The notes under the pieces: generated by a model
Told to the model about the DNA's origin: nothing
What the model saw: the letters and a program-made list of their open reading frames with translations, nothing else
The model's database searches: none
Made by a program: the position numbers and the translations under genes
Part shown: positions 51,530 to 60,443 of the stretch, in pieces
How the letters are laid out: each line of letters begins with the position of its first letter
Numbering within the stretch: position 1 is the first letter of the stretch
Source of the DNA: Methylocystis bryophila
Lineage (GTDB): Bacteria > Pseudomonadota > Alphaproteobacteria > Rhizobiales > Beijerinckiaceae
DNA: 64,000 nt
Direction of reading: 5' to 3'
Assembly (NCBI RefSeq): GCF_027925445.1
Contig: NZ_AP027149.1
Coordinates: 2,046,001 to 2,110,000, forward strand

Positions 51530-51980
51530 TTGGCCTCGAAATTTTCTTCCCTGCGCCGCCAGGGGTAGACGAGTCCGCGGTTTCGTTCTTTGTGTCTGCG
51601 CACAATCGGAACACCGCTTCCGTTGCATCGCACAATGACCCGCGCGCATTGCGGGTCGGCGTCACTCAAACTTCATCTTAGTCTCGTCCTAGCGAGAGCG
51701 CTTCTTCCGGTCAAGCCGCGTTTTCGGCTCCCCTTTCGGCGTTTTTCCATTATTCTTCAGGGGAGTTATGACTTTGCTGATCTGCGCGGCGCGGTTGGGC
51801 GGATCAAAGAGCATTGGCGCGGGATCGCGGTGGCAGTCAGGATTAACGGATTGATGAAGCCCTATAGGCCGCTTCGGCGCCCAATTTGGAGCGTGGCTTG
51901 GGAATGCGGAGCGCGCCACCGTTCGCGGCCTTGAGGCTTTCGGCGCGGCTCGTAGCGTCATCCCCTTGGAGTGGGCTAGG
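51530..51980. other. Gene-free region between the oxidoreductase and the hybrid kinase
   Basis: About 450 bases without a supported gene. The promoter of the minus-strand oxidoreductase/TE-ATP-grasp operon must lie in its left part, and the 3' end of the hybrid kinase borders its right. No repeat copy or RNA gene was seen. Confidence 0.45.
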
Positions 51981-53510
51981 CTAGTGATTTTCGCGTGGCG
52001 TCCGCTTGCCCAGAGCCAACAGGTCCATCAATACGTTGAGTTCAATCGGCTTGACCACATGCATGTCGAACCCCGCGTCGACGCTGCTGCGCTGACGCTC
52101 TTGGGTCCATCCGCTCAACGCGACGATAAAAATGCCTCGGCCGATAGGGAGCCGGCGCAGGAGTCGAACGGTCTCGTAACCATCCATCTCCGGCATCCCG
52201 AGATCAAGGAACACGATTTCGGGCTTGAAGTCGGTGACCGTTTCCAACGCCGATCGTCCGTCGTAAGCGATGTGAACCTTTGCTCCCAGGCTTTCAAGAA
52301 GCAGGCCGAAGCCATTGGCGACATCCCGATTATCATCCACGACAAGGACGCGACGCTCCATGCCTATGGCGGAAAGTCCGACAGCCACTGTTCTCTGCGT
52401 GTCGGCGACAGTGTTTGCGAGAGGTAAGCGCACAATGAACTCGCTCCCACGCCCGACGCCGTCGCTTCGGGCCTGCACGCTCCCGCGATGCAATTCAACG
52501 AGGTTGCGCGCCAGCGCCAAGCCGATGCCGAGACCAATTCCAGAATGGTCAACGCCGCTTTTGCCGAGTTGGGTGAAAAGATCGAATACGCAGCGCAGCT
52601 TCTCGGTTGGGATGCCTATGCCATTGTCTCGGACGTGCACGATGAGGTCGCTGTCTTCGCGCTTCGCCAATATTTCGATGCGCCCGCCAGGCTTTGTGAA
52701 TTTCGCGGCGTTGTTGAGCAGATTGATCAATACCTGCGCGAGGCGCGTGGGATCGGCAAAGAGCGGCAAGGGCTCGGACGGGAGCGAAACTTCCAACCGA
52801 TGGTCAAGGTGGTTGATCAGAGGCAGGCTGGCGGCCACGGCGTCATTCACGATCTGCTTCAGATCAACGAGTTCTTTTCTGAGTTCGATCCGCCCTTGGC
52901 TGAAGCGCGCGGCTTCCAAAAGATCGTCCACAATTCGTACGAGATGCTGGACTTGTCTCGTCATGACATCAAGCATCGGCGCCGACCGTTCAACAATTAC
53001 GGCGTCCAATTTTAGAATATGCAAACCATGTTTGATGGGGCTGAGGGGATTGCGTAGTTCGTGGGCGAGCATGGCTAGAAAGTCGTTCTTTTGGCGATCA
53101 GCCTCGCGCAGGCTTTCCAAATCCGTGATGTCGGTAATACAGGCGATCCAGCCAACAATTTGGCCCGCAGCGTCCGTGTCGGGCGCGTAGCTGGCATGCA
53201 AGCGCCTTGAGCCGGCGCCTGCGAAGGGCACCTGAGCTTCGTAGGTAACGTGTTCGCCGCGCAACACGCGTTCGACGTAGGGCCGGATCGTCTCCGCTGC
53301 TTCGACGCCCATGACCTCGGCGATGGGGCGCGATACGATTTGATCGAGTGGCTTTCCTACAATTTTAGCATAAGCAGGGTTGGCCAAAAGGTAGCGCCAG
53401 TCGCGGCTGCATCGTGTCAAGCCTACATCGGCATTTTCAAATACGCGTCGCAGGCGAGCTTCGCTCTCGCACAGGGAATTCTCTGCCCTTTCGAAAACGC
53501 TTCGATCCAC
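51981..53510 (-). CDS. PAS-domain hybrid sensor histidine kinase
   Basis: A 509-residue soluble hybrid kinase. A PAS/PAC sensor (RLRRVFENADVGLTRCSRDW to IVGWIACITDITDLES) occupies about residues 18-135. The HisKA domain has the phosphoacceptor His in AMLAHELRNPLSPIKH, and the ATPase has LINLLNNAAKFTKPGG, VRDNGIGIP and GIGLGIGLALARNLVELH. A receiver domain starts at RVLVVDDNRDVANGFG, with Asp in IVFLDLGMPEMDG. No membrane helix is present, so it senses a cytoplasmic signal or a ligand in the PAS pocket. The start is GTG 53510. No output regulator is adjacent. Confidence 0.92.
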   Translation of the reverse strand: MDRSVFERAENSLCESEARLRRVFENADVGLTRCSRDWRYLLANPAYAKIVGKPLDQIVSRPIAEVMGVEAAETIRPYVERVLRGEHVTYEAQVPFAGAGSRRLHASYAPDTDAAGQIVGWIACITDITDLESLREADRQKNDFLAMLAHELRNPLSPIKHGLHILKLDAVIVERSAPMLDVMTRQVQHLVRIVDDLLEAARFSQGRIELRKELVDLKQIVNDAVAASLPLINHLDHRLEVSLPSEPLPLFADPTRLAQVLINLLNNAAKFTKPGGRIEILAKREDSDLIVHVRDNGIGIPTEKLRCVFDLFTQLGKSGVDHSGIGLGIGLALARNLVELHRGSVQARSDGVGRGSEFIVRLPLANTVADTQRTVAVGLSAIGMERRVLVVDDNRDVANGFGLLLESLGAKVHIAYDGRSALETVTDFKPEIVFLDLGMPEMDGYETVRLLRRLPIGRGIFIVALSGWTQERQRSSVDAGFDMHVVKPIELNVLMDLLALGKRTPRENH

Positions 53511-53847
53511 AGAGCTTCGTCCTGGATGCCGCTTGATGGTCCGGTTCGGAAGAGGATAGGGGAGCGATCCGCGGGCTGCAATTGCTGGGCTGGGATTGTG
53601 ACCCGAACGGTTAGAAGCCTAACATTTTTGAATGCAGTTGCCCAGGTTGAGGCGCCGCCCGCCGCCTTTCCGAAGGCAAGCGCCAAGGAATTAGTGGCGC
53701 GTGCGTGTCAAACGCATGTTAGATCAAAGCCACGGCGGCGCTCGGCGTAAAGGGCCCGAGCGTGCGCCTTTCCCTGGAGTGTGGACAGCCGGTCTGCGCC
53801 CATGCTAGGGCCGCGCCTCTCCCCCAATCTGCGAAGGTCCCTCGACG
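53511..53847. other. Divergent spacer between the hybrid kinase and purB
   Basis: About 340 bases that must hold promoters for both divergent genes. I see no repeat copy, RNA gene or convincing small ORF. Confidence 0.4.
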
Positions 53848-55152
53848 ATGATCCCGCGTTACTCCCGCAAGGCGATGACCGATATCTGGGAGCCGCAGAC
53901 GCGTTTCCGCATCTGGTTCGAGATCGAGGCGCATGCCTGCGACGCCCTGGCGGAGCTTGGCGTGATCCCGAAGGAAAGCGCCGAGGCGATCTGGGAGAAG
54001 GGTGGCACGGCGCAGTTCGATGTGGCGCGAATCGACGAGATCGAGCGCGTGACGAAGCACGACGTCATCGCCTTCCTCACACATCTCGCCGAGTTCATCG
54101 GCGCCGATTCCCGCTTCGTGCACCAGGGCATGACGAGTTCGGACGTGCTCGACACCTGCCTCTCGGTGCAGCTCGACCGCGCCGCCGACCTCCTGATCGC
54201 CGACGTTGACGCGTTGCTCGCGGCGCTCAAGAAGCGCGCCTTCGAGCACAAAGACACGCTGACGATGGGGCGCTCCCATGGCGTCCACGCCGAGCCCACC
54301 ACCTTCGGTCTGAAGCTCGCGCAAGCCTATGCCGAATTCTCCCGCGCTCGGGCGCGGCTCGTCGCGGCGCGCGCGGAAATTGCCGTCTGCGCCATTTCGG
54401 GCGCGGTCGGCACCTTCGCCAACATCGATCCGCGCGTCGAGGCGCATGTCGCGAAGAAGATGGGGCTCGCGGTCGAGCCGATTTCGACGCAAGTGATCCC
54501 GCGCGACCGACACGCCGCCTTTTTTGCGACTCTCGCCGTCGTCGCGTCGAGCATCGAGCGGCTCGCCGTGGAAATCCGTCATCTGCAGCGCACCGAGGTG
54601 CTGGAGGCCGAGGAGTTTTTTTCGGAAGGTCAGAAGGGCTCTTCCGCGATGCCGCATAAGCGCAATCCAGTGCTGAGCGAAAATTTGACGGGCCTCGCGC
54701 GTCTCGTGCGCGGCATGGCGATCCCTGCGCTCGAGGACGTCGCGCTCTGGCATGAACGCGATATTTCCCACTCGTCCGTGGAGCGCATGATCGGCCCGGA
54801 CGCCACGATCACGCTGGATTTCGCACTGGTCCGTCTTGCGAATGTGATCGAGAATCTCGTGGTCTATCCCGAGGCCATGCGCAAGAATCTCGAAAAGCTC
54901 GGCGGACTCGTGAATTCGCAGCGCGTGCTCATCGCGCTCACGCAAAAAGGGGTGTCGCGCGAGGACGCCTATGCGATGGTGCAGCGCAACGCGCTCGCGC
55001 AATGGCGCGGCGAAGGCGATTTCCGTACGCTGCTTGGCGCCGACGAAGCGGTCGCCTCAAAGCTCACGAGCCAGGAACTGGATCGGCTGTTCGACCTTTC
55101 CTATCACTGCAAATACGTCGACACGATATTTGCGCGCGTCTTTTCGTCGTAG
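53848..55152 (+). CDS. purB: Adenylosuccinate lyase
   Basis: A 434-residue enzyme of the fumarase/aspartase superfamily. It acts twice in purine synthesis (SAICAR to AICAR, adenylosuccinate to AMP). It starts MIPRYSRKAMTDIWEPQTRF. The family motifs are FVHQGMTSSDVLDTCLSVQL, GRSHGVHAEPTTFGLKLAQA (general acid/base His) and the signature loop EGQKGSSAMPHKRNPVLSEN. The length is normal for the bacterial short form. Its last 49 bases overlap the 3' end of the small minus-strand gene that follows. Confidence 0.97.
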   Translation: MIPRYSRKAMTDIWEPQTRFRIWFEIEAHACDALAELGVIPKESAEAIWEKGGTAQFDVARIDEIERVTKHDVIAFLTHLAEFIGADSRFVHQGMTSSDVLDTCLSVQLDRAADLLIADVDALLAALKKRAFEHKDTLTMGRSHGVHAEPTTFGLKLAQAYAEFSRARARLVAARAEIAVCAISGAVGTFANIDPRVEAHVAKKMGLAVEPISTQVIPRDRHAAFFATLAVVASSIERLAVEIRHLQRTEVLEAEEFFSEGQKGSSAMPHKRNPVLSENLTGLARLVRGMAIPALEDVALWHERDISHSSVERMIGPDATITLDFALVRLANVIENLVVYPEAMRKNLEKLGGLVNSQRVLIALTQKGVSREDAYAMVQRNALAQWRGEGDFRTLLGADEAVASKLTSQELDRLFDLSYHCKYVDTIFARVFSS

Positions 55153-55343
55153 ATGGCCTCGTGCCCTTCCTCGTCGAGTCTGGCTTGCACTTGCTTCAGA
55201 ATGCTGACGAGCGTCGTCTGCGCCGCTTCCAGCGTTTCGGAGGCGTGCGCCGCCAATATGTCTCCATCGGGTCCAAAAAACACGATCACGGCGGGATAGT
55301 CGTTCGCGGGGGGGGCATAAACGACGCCTTCAATTTGTGACAC
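55104..55343 (-). CDS. Small hypothetical protein
   Basis: A 79-residue acidic protein (MSQIEGVVYAPPANDYPAVI, then FFGPDGDILAAHASETLEAA and an amphipathic helix TLVSILKQVQARLDEEGHEA). I do not recognise a family. The composition looks like a genuine small soluble protein and not a reading-frame artefact. A GAGGCC-rich stretch precedes the ATG. It converges with purB and overlaps its 3' end by 49 bases. Confidence 0.6.
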   Translation of the reverse strand: MSQIEGVVYAPPANDYPAVIVFFGPDGDILAAHASETLEAAQTTLVSILKQVQARLDEEGHEAIYDEKTRANIVSTYLQ

Positions 55344-55556
55344 GGTGGCCTCCGCCTTTGCCCTTAAGGATAAATAGGCGTTCTTCCCTCTATCTCAAGA
55401 AGTCGTTGCTTTGCGAATGCTTCACCGTTCTCGTAGAGCGTGAGCTGCAATTTGGGCTAAGCCCGCGAACTCGGGGACGCGCCGACCGACACATCCGCTT
55501 CGCATTGGCGTGATGATTGATGTCTAGGTTGTTTTGGCGTCATCGCGAGCTGCACA

Positions 55557-56672
55557 ATGTCGCGTTTTCGTTTCACTTGGTCGGAACAGGTACAGCTTTC
55601 CGCCTATCGCGCCGCGGGGGTCGCGGCGATGGCGGCGTTTTGGCTTCTCGCCGCGGCTCTCGAGGCAAAGGCGCAGCCTCTGCGGATCGCGGTCTATGAC
55701 GCGGCGCCCTATGCGAGCGTTGCGCGGGACGGCTCCTTTACCGGCGCGAGCGTTGATCTTTGGCGTCGCGTCGCCGAAGAGATCGGAAAGAACTATCAAT
55801 TCGTGCTTGTGCCCAGCATGGAAGACGTTCTGCGCGGCGTTGAGCAACACCAATTCGACGCCGCGATCGGCGCGATAACGATCACGACGGACCGCATGGC
55901 TCGCGTCGACTTTTCCTATCCAGCGCATCGTTCCGGCGTCGCCGCGGCGCTACCCAGGGTGTTCGGCCCTCGCGCCGCCGTCGCTTCCTTCTCGCTGGCC
56001 GCCTCCGAGCTGGGGCCGCTCTTCGGCCTCATGGTGACATTGCTGTTTGTCGCGGGCATCGCCATGTGGCTCGTCGAGCGGCTGGAAAAGGACGCATCCA
56101 AAGCGGATTCCGCCGTGCGGACGCTGCGCGACGGCCTCTACTGGGCCGTGGTGACGATGACGACCGTCGGTTATGGCGACAAGACTCCGAAGACGCCGCT
56201 CGGACGTTATATCGCGACGATCTGGATGCTGAGCAGCCTCGCGATCGTCTCATTGCTGTCCGCAAGCTTGGTGTCTCGCCTCACCGCGGAGCAAGTCGAA
56301 GGAACGACGCGCGTCGCGCATGCTGATCTATGGGGTAGGCGCGTTGCCGCGGCGACGGCTTCCTCAGGCGCGGAATATCTCGAGCATCAGCGCATCCCCC
56401 ACAGAAACTACGCCAGCTTGCAGGAAGCGCTGGAAGCGCTGGCGGCGGGCCGCGAAGATGTCGTCATCAACAGCGTCGGCGCGTTGCATTATCTTGTCGC
56501 GACGCGATTCTCCAGGTCATTGCGCGTCGCGGACACGCTTCTTGCGCCCGCCTATATGGCCGTCGCGCTCCCCGAGCATAGCCCGCTGAAGAAGCCGATT
56601 GATCGGGCGCTGATGCGCATTACGGAGAGCTTGGAGTGGCGGCAGGTGGAAGAAGCCTATTTTGCGCATTAG
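55557..56672 (+). CDS. GluR0-like ligand-gated potassium channel (periplasmic-binding domain with pore)
   Basis: A 371-residue protein with the layout of prokaryotic ionotropic glutamate receptors. A signal peptide (about 18-40) is followed by S1 of an amino-acid-binding domain (PLRIAVYDAAPYASVARDGS, with the carboxylate-binding Arg in TTDRMARVDFSYP). Then come a first membrane helix (about 154-174), a pore loop with the potassium filter TVGYGD (203-208), a second helix (about 217-240), and S2 (RVAHADLWGRRVAAATASSG to LPEHSPLKKPIDRALMRITE). It would form a tetrameric channel opened by an amino acid in the periplasm. All parts are present in the right order. Confidence 0.87.
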   Translation: MSRFRFTWSEQVQLSAYRAAGVAAMAAFWLLAAALEAKAQPLRIAVYDAAPYASVARDGSFTGASVDLWRRVAEEIGKNYQFVLVPSMEDVLRGVEQHQFDAAIGAITITTDRMARVDFSYPAHRSGVAAALPRVFGPRAAVASFSLAASELGPLFGLMVTLLFVAGIAMWLVERLEKDASKADSAVRTLRDGLYWAVVTMTTVGYGDKTPKTPLGRYIATIWMLSSLAIVSLLSASLVSRLTAEQVEGTTRVAHADLWGRRVAAATASSGAEYLEHQRIPHRNYASLQEALEALAAGREDVVINSVGALHYLVATRFSRSLRVADTLLAPAYMAVALPEHSPLKKPIDRALMRITESLEWRQVEEAYFAH

Positions 56673-56880
56673 ATCACGCTGCATTCAGGCGGAATCGCCT
56701 GAATGCAGAAAACGTGATCGATTCTTTAAGTTTAGAGCGCGCTTTGTGCGAAAAACCGGTTTCCACTTTTTCGCATCGCGCTCTAGCGCGCATCCCGATC
56801 GCATGGAATCACACGATCGAAAAGGACTAGGCTCCAAATCAAACCTTAGATCATGTTTTGACCGACAAATCGCTTTCCTC
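56672..56880. repeat. Mosaic palindromic repeat, copy 8 (longest)
   Basis: It contains all module types in a row: GATCACGCTGCATTCAGGCG paired with CGCCTGAATGCAG and closing in ACGTGATCG; TAGAGCGCGC paired with GCGCTCTA around AAACCGGTTTCC; then CCCGATCGCATGGAATCACA with CGATCG; then TTAGATCATGTTTTGACCGA. It begins at the stop of the GluR0-like gene and is the best template for the family. Confidence 0.8.
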
Positions 56881-57061
56881 TTTTTGGCGTCCCGCTCGAG
56901 CCGGATTTCAAAAGAGGCGGAGCCGTCTGGGGCGCCGCTGGAAGCGAAAGCGCAAAAAAACGAGGCGACAACGAATTTGCTGCAAAATCTGCGTCCCCTC
57001 GCTGGCGGAGGCCGAACTCGGGGAACGCGGCGCCGAGCATGAAGCCCGGCGCCGGAGACGC
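56881..57061. other. Remainder of the spacer after repeat copy 8
   Basis: Together with repeat copy 8 this makes a 390-base stretch without a gene. It contains a purine-rich segment (AAGCGAAAGCGCAAAAAAACG) and the 3' flank of the Cys-rich gene. I see nothing else in it. Confidence 0.4.
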
Positions 57062-57337
57062 TTATCGGGCTTGGTTGGTCCCGTGTTCCTTCACGAACTC
57101 CGCGCCGTGCGCCTCGCAGCCGCAGGCCTGGAAGCAGGCGAGCGCCTTTGCCTTCTGCTCTTCAAAACTCGAGCCGTAAACCATGGTGCCGGACATATAA
57201 CCGTCCTCACACTTCTCGGAGCACTTGGTCTGCTTGTCCGTGTCGCGGTCGCCCTTATGGGTGTCGCATTCCGCGAAAGCGAAGCTCGTCATGCCAACGA
57301 AGAACGCGGCGGCGGCGAGGACCGTTGTGGCTTTCAT
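57062..57337 (-). CDS. Small secreted cysteine-rich protein
   Basis: A 91-residue protein with a signal peptide (MKATTVLAAAAFFVGMTSFA, cleaved after FAE or so) and a short mature part rich in charged residues. It has six Cys: AECDTHKGD, TKCSEKCEDGY and ACFQACGCEAHG. The spacing suggests disulfides or metal binding (copper or zinc), but no known motif fits. The Met at 57337 was chosen because it starts the signal peptide; 15 further codons upstream are open. It is divergent from glnE. The function is unknown. Confidence 0.65.
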   Translation of the reverse strand: MKATTVLAAAAFFVGMTSFAFAECDTHKGDRDTDKQTKCSEKCEDGYMSGTMVYGSSFEEQKAKALACFQACGCEAHGAEFVKEHGTNQAR

Positions 57338-57451
57338 CTGATTTCCTCTTCCTTCTTCTGTGTTATTTGCAGTAACTGCCATTGACGCGGGCGTTCCTCC
57401 CAGAGGACCGGCATCGCCGCCAATCTCTTAAAATTCGGCGCAAGAAGCAAG

Positions 57452-60409
57452 GTGGGAGTCGTGTCTCCGTCAAACGCCGAAGGCTCCGTGGTCAAAATCG
57501 CGTCGCAAAGTCTTTTCGCACGCGCAAAAAGCGCCTTGTCCGCCAGCGATCCCGCCCTGGCGCAGCGGGCTCTGGAGCGAGCGCGGGAGCGCGACGTCGA
57601 AGGGCGTCTCACCACCCTTCTCGATGGCGAATCCAAGGCGAAGGAACTGCTTTTGGGGGTTTTTGGCGCTTCGCCCTTTCTTGGCGAGATCGCCTCGCGT
57701 GACCCTGGGCGAACGGCGCGTCTGATACTCTCGCCGCCCGAGGAGAGCCTCGCTGCGTTATTATGTCGCGTACGCGCCTTGAGGCCCGAGACGGAGGCCG
57801 AGGCGATGCGGGCGTTGCGCGGGGCCAAGGAGGAGGCGGCCCTTCTCGCGGGTCTTGCCGATCTTGCAGGCGTCTGGGACGTCGAAAGCGTCACGAGGGC
57901 GCTCACCGAATTTGCCGACGCGGCGCTCGCCGCCGCGATCGACTTTACCTTGCGCCAGGCGGCGCAAGCGGGGAGCCTGTCACTCGACGATCCCGATGAT
58001 CCGGCGCGGCGCGCGGGCTGGATCTTCCTTGCCATGGGCAAGGCCGGCGCCTTCGAGTTGAACTACTCGTCCGACCTCGACCTCGTCGTGTTGTTCGATC
58101 GCGCCCGCGCCCGGCTGGCCAAGCCCGACGAGGATTGGGACTTCTTCGTGAAGCTGACGCAACGCGTCGTCAGGATCATGAGCGAGCGCACGGCGGACGG
58201 TTACGTGTTTCGGCTCGATTTGCGGCTTCGACCCGATCCTGGCGCGACGCCGATCGCGCTGCCGTTGGAAGCCGCCTATGCCTATTATGAGAGCATGGGG
58301 CAAAATTGGGAGCGCGCGGCCTTCATCAAGGCGCGGCCCGCCGCGGGCGACATCGAGGCCGGCGAAATCTTTCTCAAAGAGCTCCAGCCTTTCATCTGGC
58401 GCAAGCATTATGACTTCGCCGCGCTCGCCGACGTGCATTCCATCAAGCGGCAGATTCACGCGCATAAGGGGCACGGCGTCGTCGCCGTGAACGGGCACGA
58501 CGTAAAGCTCGGGCGCGGGGGAATTCGCGAGATCGAATTCTTCGTCCAGACACAGCAGCTGATTCTCGGGGGCCGCGACGTCTCGCTGCGCGGGCGCTCG
58601 ACGCTCGCCATGCTCGACCGCCTCGTAGAGGCCGGCTGGATCGAGGCGCGCGTGCGCGACGAGCTGAGGGAGGCCTACATCTTCCTGCGCAACGTCGAGC
58701 ACCGGTTGCAGATGGTCGAAGACCGACAGACGCATGAGCTGCCCGCAAGCGACGAAGGCGTCGCGGCGATCGGCCGCATGATGGGTTTCGCCCTCTATGA
58801 CGATTTTGCCTCGGCCTTGCGGAACCGCCTGGAGACCGTTGAAGCTCATTACGCCCGGCTCTTTGAAAGCGCGCCCGAGCTTTCCACCGCGGGCGGCAAT
58901 CTCGTCTTCACCGGCGACGAGGACGACCCCGAGACGCTCGCGACGCTCACTCGGCTCGGCTTCGGGCGTCCGCGTCTCGTGACCGAGAGCCTGCGCGCCT
59001 GGCATTTCGGCCGAGTTCCGGCGATGCGATCGGCCCGGGCGCGCGAGCGATTGACCGAGTTGACCCCGGCACTGCTCGGGGCGCTTGCGGCGACCGGCCA
59101 GGCGGACGAGGCCTTTCTGGCTTTTGAGAAGTTCATGAACGGCCTTCCGGCGGGATTGCAGCTCTTCTCCTTGCTCGCCGCCAATCCGCATCTCTTGCGC
59201 CTCATCGCGACGATCATGGGCTCGGCGCCCAAGCTCGCGGAAACGATCTCTCGGCGCCCCGGCGTGATCGCCGCACTGATCGAGCCAGCTTCCGCAGGCC
59301 GCGACGATCTGTCGCAGCGGCTTCGTGCGGCGCTTGCCGAGGCGCGCTCCTATGAGGAGGCGCTCGATCGCGCCAGAATTTTTGGCCAGGAGCAGAAGTT
59401 CCTCATTGGCGCGCGCCTGCTGACGATGGCGCTCACGCCGGCGGAGGCGGGTTTCGCCTACGCGCATCTTGCCGAAGTCGCGATCCGCGGCCTGCTGCAG
59501 ACGGTCGAGGAGGAATTCGCCAAAGCGCATGGGAGGATAGAGGGCGGCGCCGCGGCGGTGGTCGCGCTCGGCAAGCTCGGCGGCCGCGAGATGACGGCGG
59601 CCTCCGATCTCGATCTCATGCTGCTCTACGACGCCGACCCGCTCACGGAGAGCCGAGGCGGCGAGAGTCCCTTGCCTGCGGCGCAATATTACGCGCGCGT
59701 GACGCAAAGGCTCATCAGCGCGCTTTCGGCCCCGACCGCCGAAGGTCTGCTTTACGAGGTCGATTTTCGGCTGCGGCCCTCCGGCAACAAGGGACCGATC
59801 GCCGTGCGGCTCCAGGCCTTCGAGGAGTATCAGGCCAAGGACGCCTGGACCTGGGAGCGCATGGCGCTGACGCGCGCCCGCGTCGTCGCCGGCCCGCCGG
59901 AGTTTTCGGCGCGCGTCGAAAGCGCGATTGGCGCCGCGCTCTCTCGCCCCCATGACGCCGCAGCCACCGCCGCCGACGCGCTCGACATGCGCCGAAGGCT
60001 CGAGCGCGAGAAAGGCTCGGGCGGGCTCTGGGACTTGAAGCAGGCGCCCGGCGGCCAGATCGACATTGAATTCGTGATCCAATTTCTGGAGCTGACCCAA
60101 GACCGCGAGAATGGGCGGCGCTTTTCGACCTCGATCGCGGAGGCGGTTCGGGAGCTTGCGGGGATCGGGGTGTTGGCCGAGGGCGACGCCGCGACGCTAG
60201 GCGACGCCGTGTCGCTTTATCAGGGCCTGACGCAAATCCTGCGGCTCGCGATCGCCGAGAATTTCGATCCGAAGAAGGCCTCGCGCGGGCTGACAGACCT
60301 CATCCTGCAGGCCGGCGATGCGCCGAGCCTTTCGCATCTCCAAGCGCGACTGGCCGAGACTCAAAGCGCGGTGCGGGAAATTTTCGCGCGGATTATGGGG
60401 GCGGTGTGA
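57452..60409 (+). CDS. glnE: Bifunctional glutamine synthetase adenylyltransferase/deadenylase
   Basis: A 985-residue enzyme that adenylylates and deadenylylates glutamine synthetase according to PII and glutamine. The two nucleotidyltransferase centres are visible: MGKAGAFELNYSSDLDLVVL in the N-terminal (deadenylase) half and LGKLGGREMTAASDLDLMLL in the C-terminal (adenylyltransferase) half. RLRPSGNKGPIAV and GGIREIEFFVQTQQLILGGR are also typical. The start is GTG 57452, or GTG 57461 nearby. The length is full. It is flanked by genes on the opposite strand, so it is probably transcribed alone. Confidence 0.97.
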   Translation: MGVVSPSNAEGSVVKIASQSLFARAKSALSASDPALAQRALERARERDVEGRLTTLLDGESKAKELLLGVFGASPFLGEIASRDPGRTARLILSPPEESLAALLCRVRALRPETEAEAMRALRGAKEEAALLAGLADLAGVWDVESVTRALTEFADAALAAAIDFTLRQAAQAGSLSLDDPDDPARRAGWIFLAMGKAGAFELNYSSDLDLVVLFDRARARLAKPDEDWDFFVKLTQRVVRIMSERTADGYVFRLDLRLRPDPGATPIALPLEAAYAYYESMGQNWERAAFIKARPAAGDIEAGEIFLKELQPFIWRKHYDFAALADVHSIKRQIHAHKGHGVVAVNGHDVKLGRGGIREIEFFVQTQQLILGGRDVSLRGRSTLAMLDRLVEAGWIEARVRDELREAYIFLRNVEHRLQMVEDRQTHELPASDEGVAAIGRMMGFALYDDFASALRNRLETVEAHYARLFESAPELSTAGGNLVFTGDEDDPETLATLTRLGFGRPRLVTESLRAWHFGRVPAMRSARARERLTELTPALLGALAATGQADEAFLAFEKFMNGLPAGLQLFSLLAANPHLLRLIATIMGSAPKLAETISRRPGVIAALIEPASAGRDDLSQRLRAALAEARSYEEALDRARIFGQEQKFLIGARLLTMALTPAEAGFAYAHLAEVAIRGLLQTVEEEFAKAHGRIEGGAAAVVALGKLGGREMTAASDLDLMLLYDADPLTESRGGESPLPAAQYYARVTQRLISALSAPTAEGLLYEVDFRLRPSGNKGPIAVRLQAFEEYQAKDAWTWERMALTRARVVAGPPEFSARVESAIGAALSRPHDAAATAADALDMRRRLEREKGSGGLWDLKQAPGGQIDIEFVIQFLELTQDRENGRRFSTSIAEAVRELAGIGVLAEGDAATLGDAVSLYQGLTQILRLAIAENFDPKKASRGLTDLILQAGDAPSLSHLQARLAETQSAVREIFARIMGAV

Positions 60410-60443
60410 GGGTGGCCTCGGACCGCGAGCCTCTGGCTCGCCG

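Noticed and set aside
57980..60100. 706-codon open frame on the minus strand
   Set aside because: It lies wholly antisense to glnE, whose motifs and length are complete. Its translation is Arg/Gly/Glu-rich without domains, as expected for a GC-rich shadow frame.
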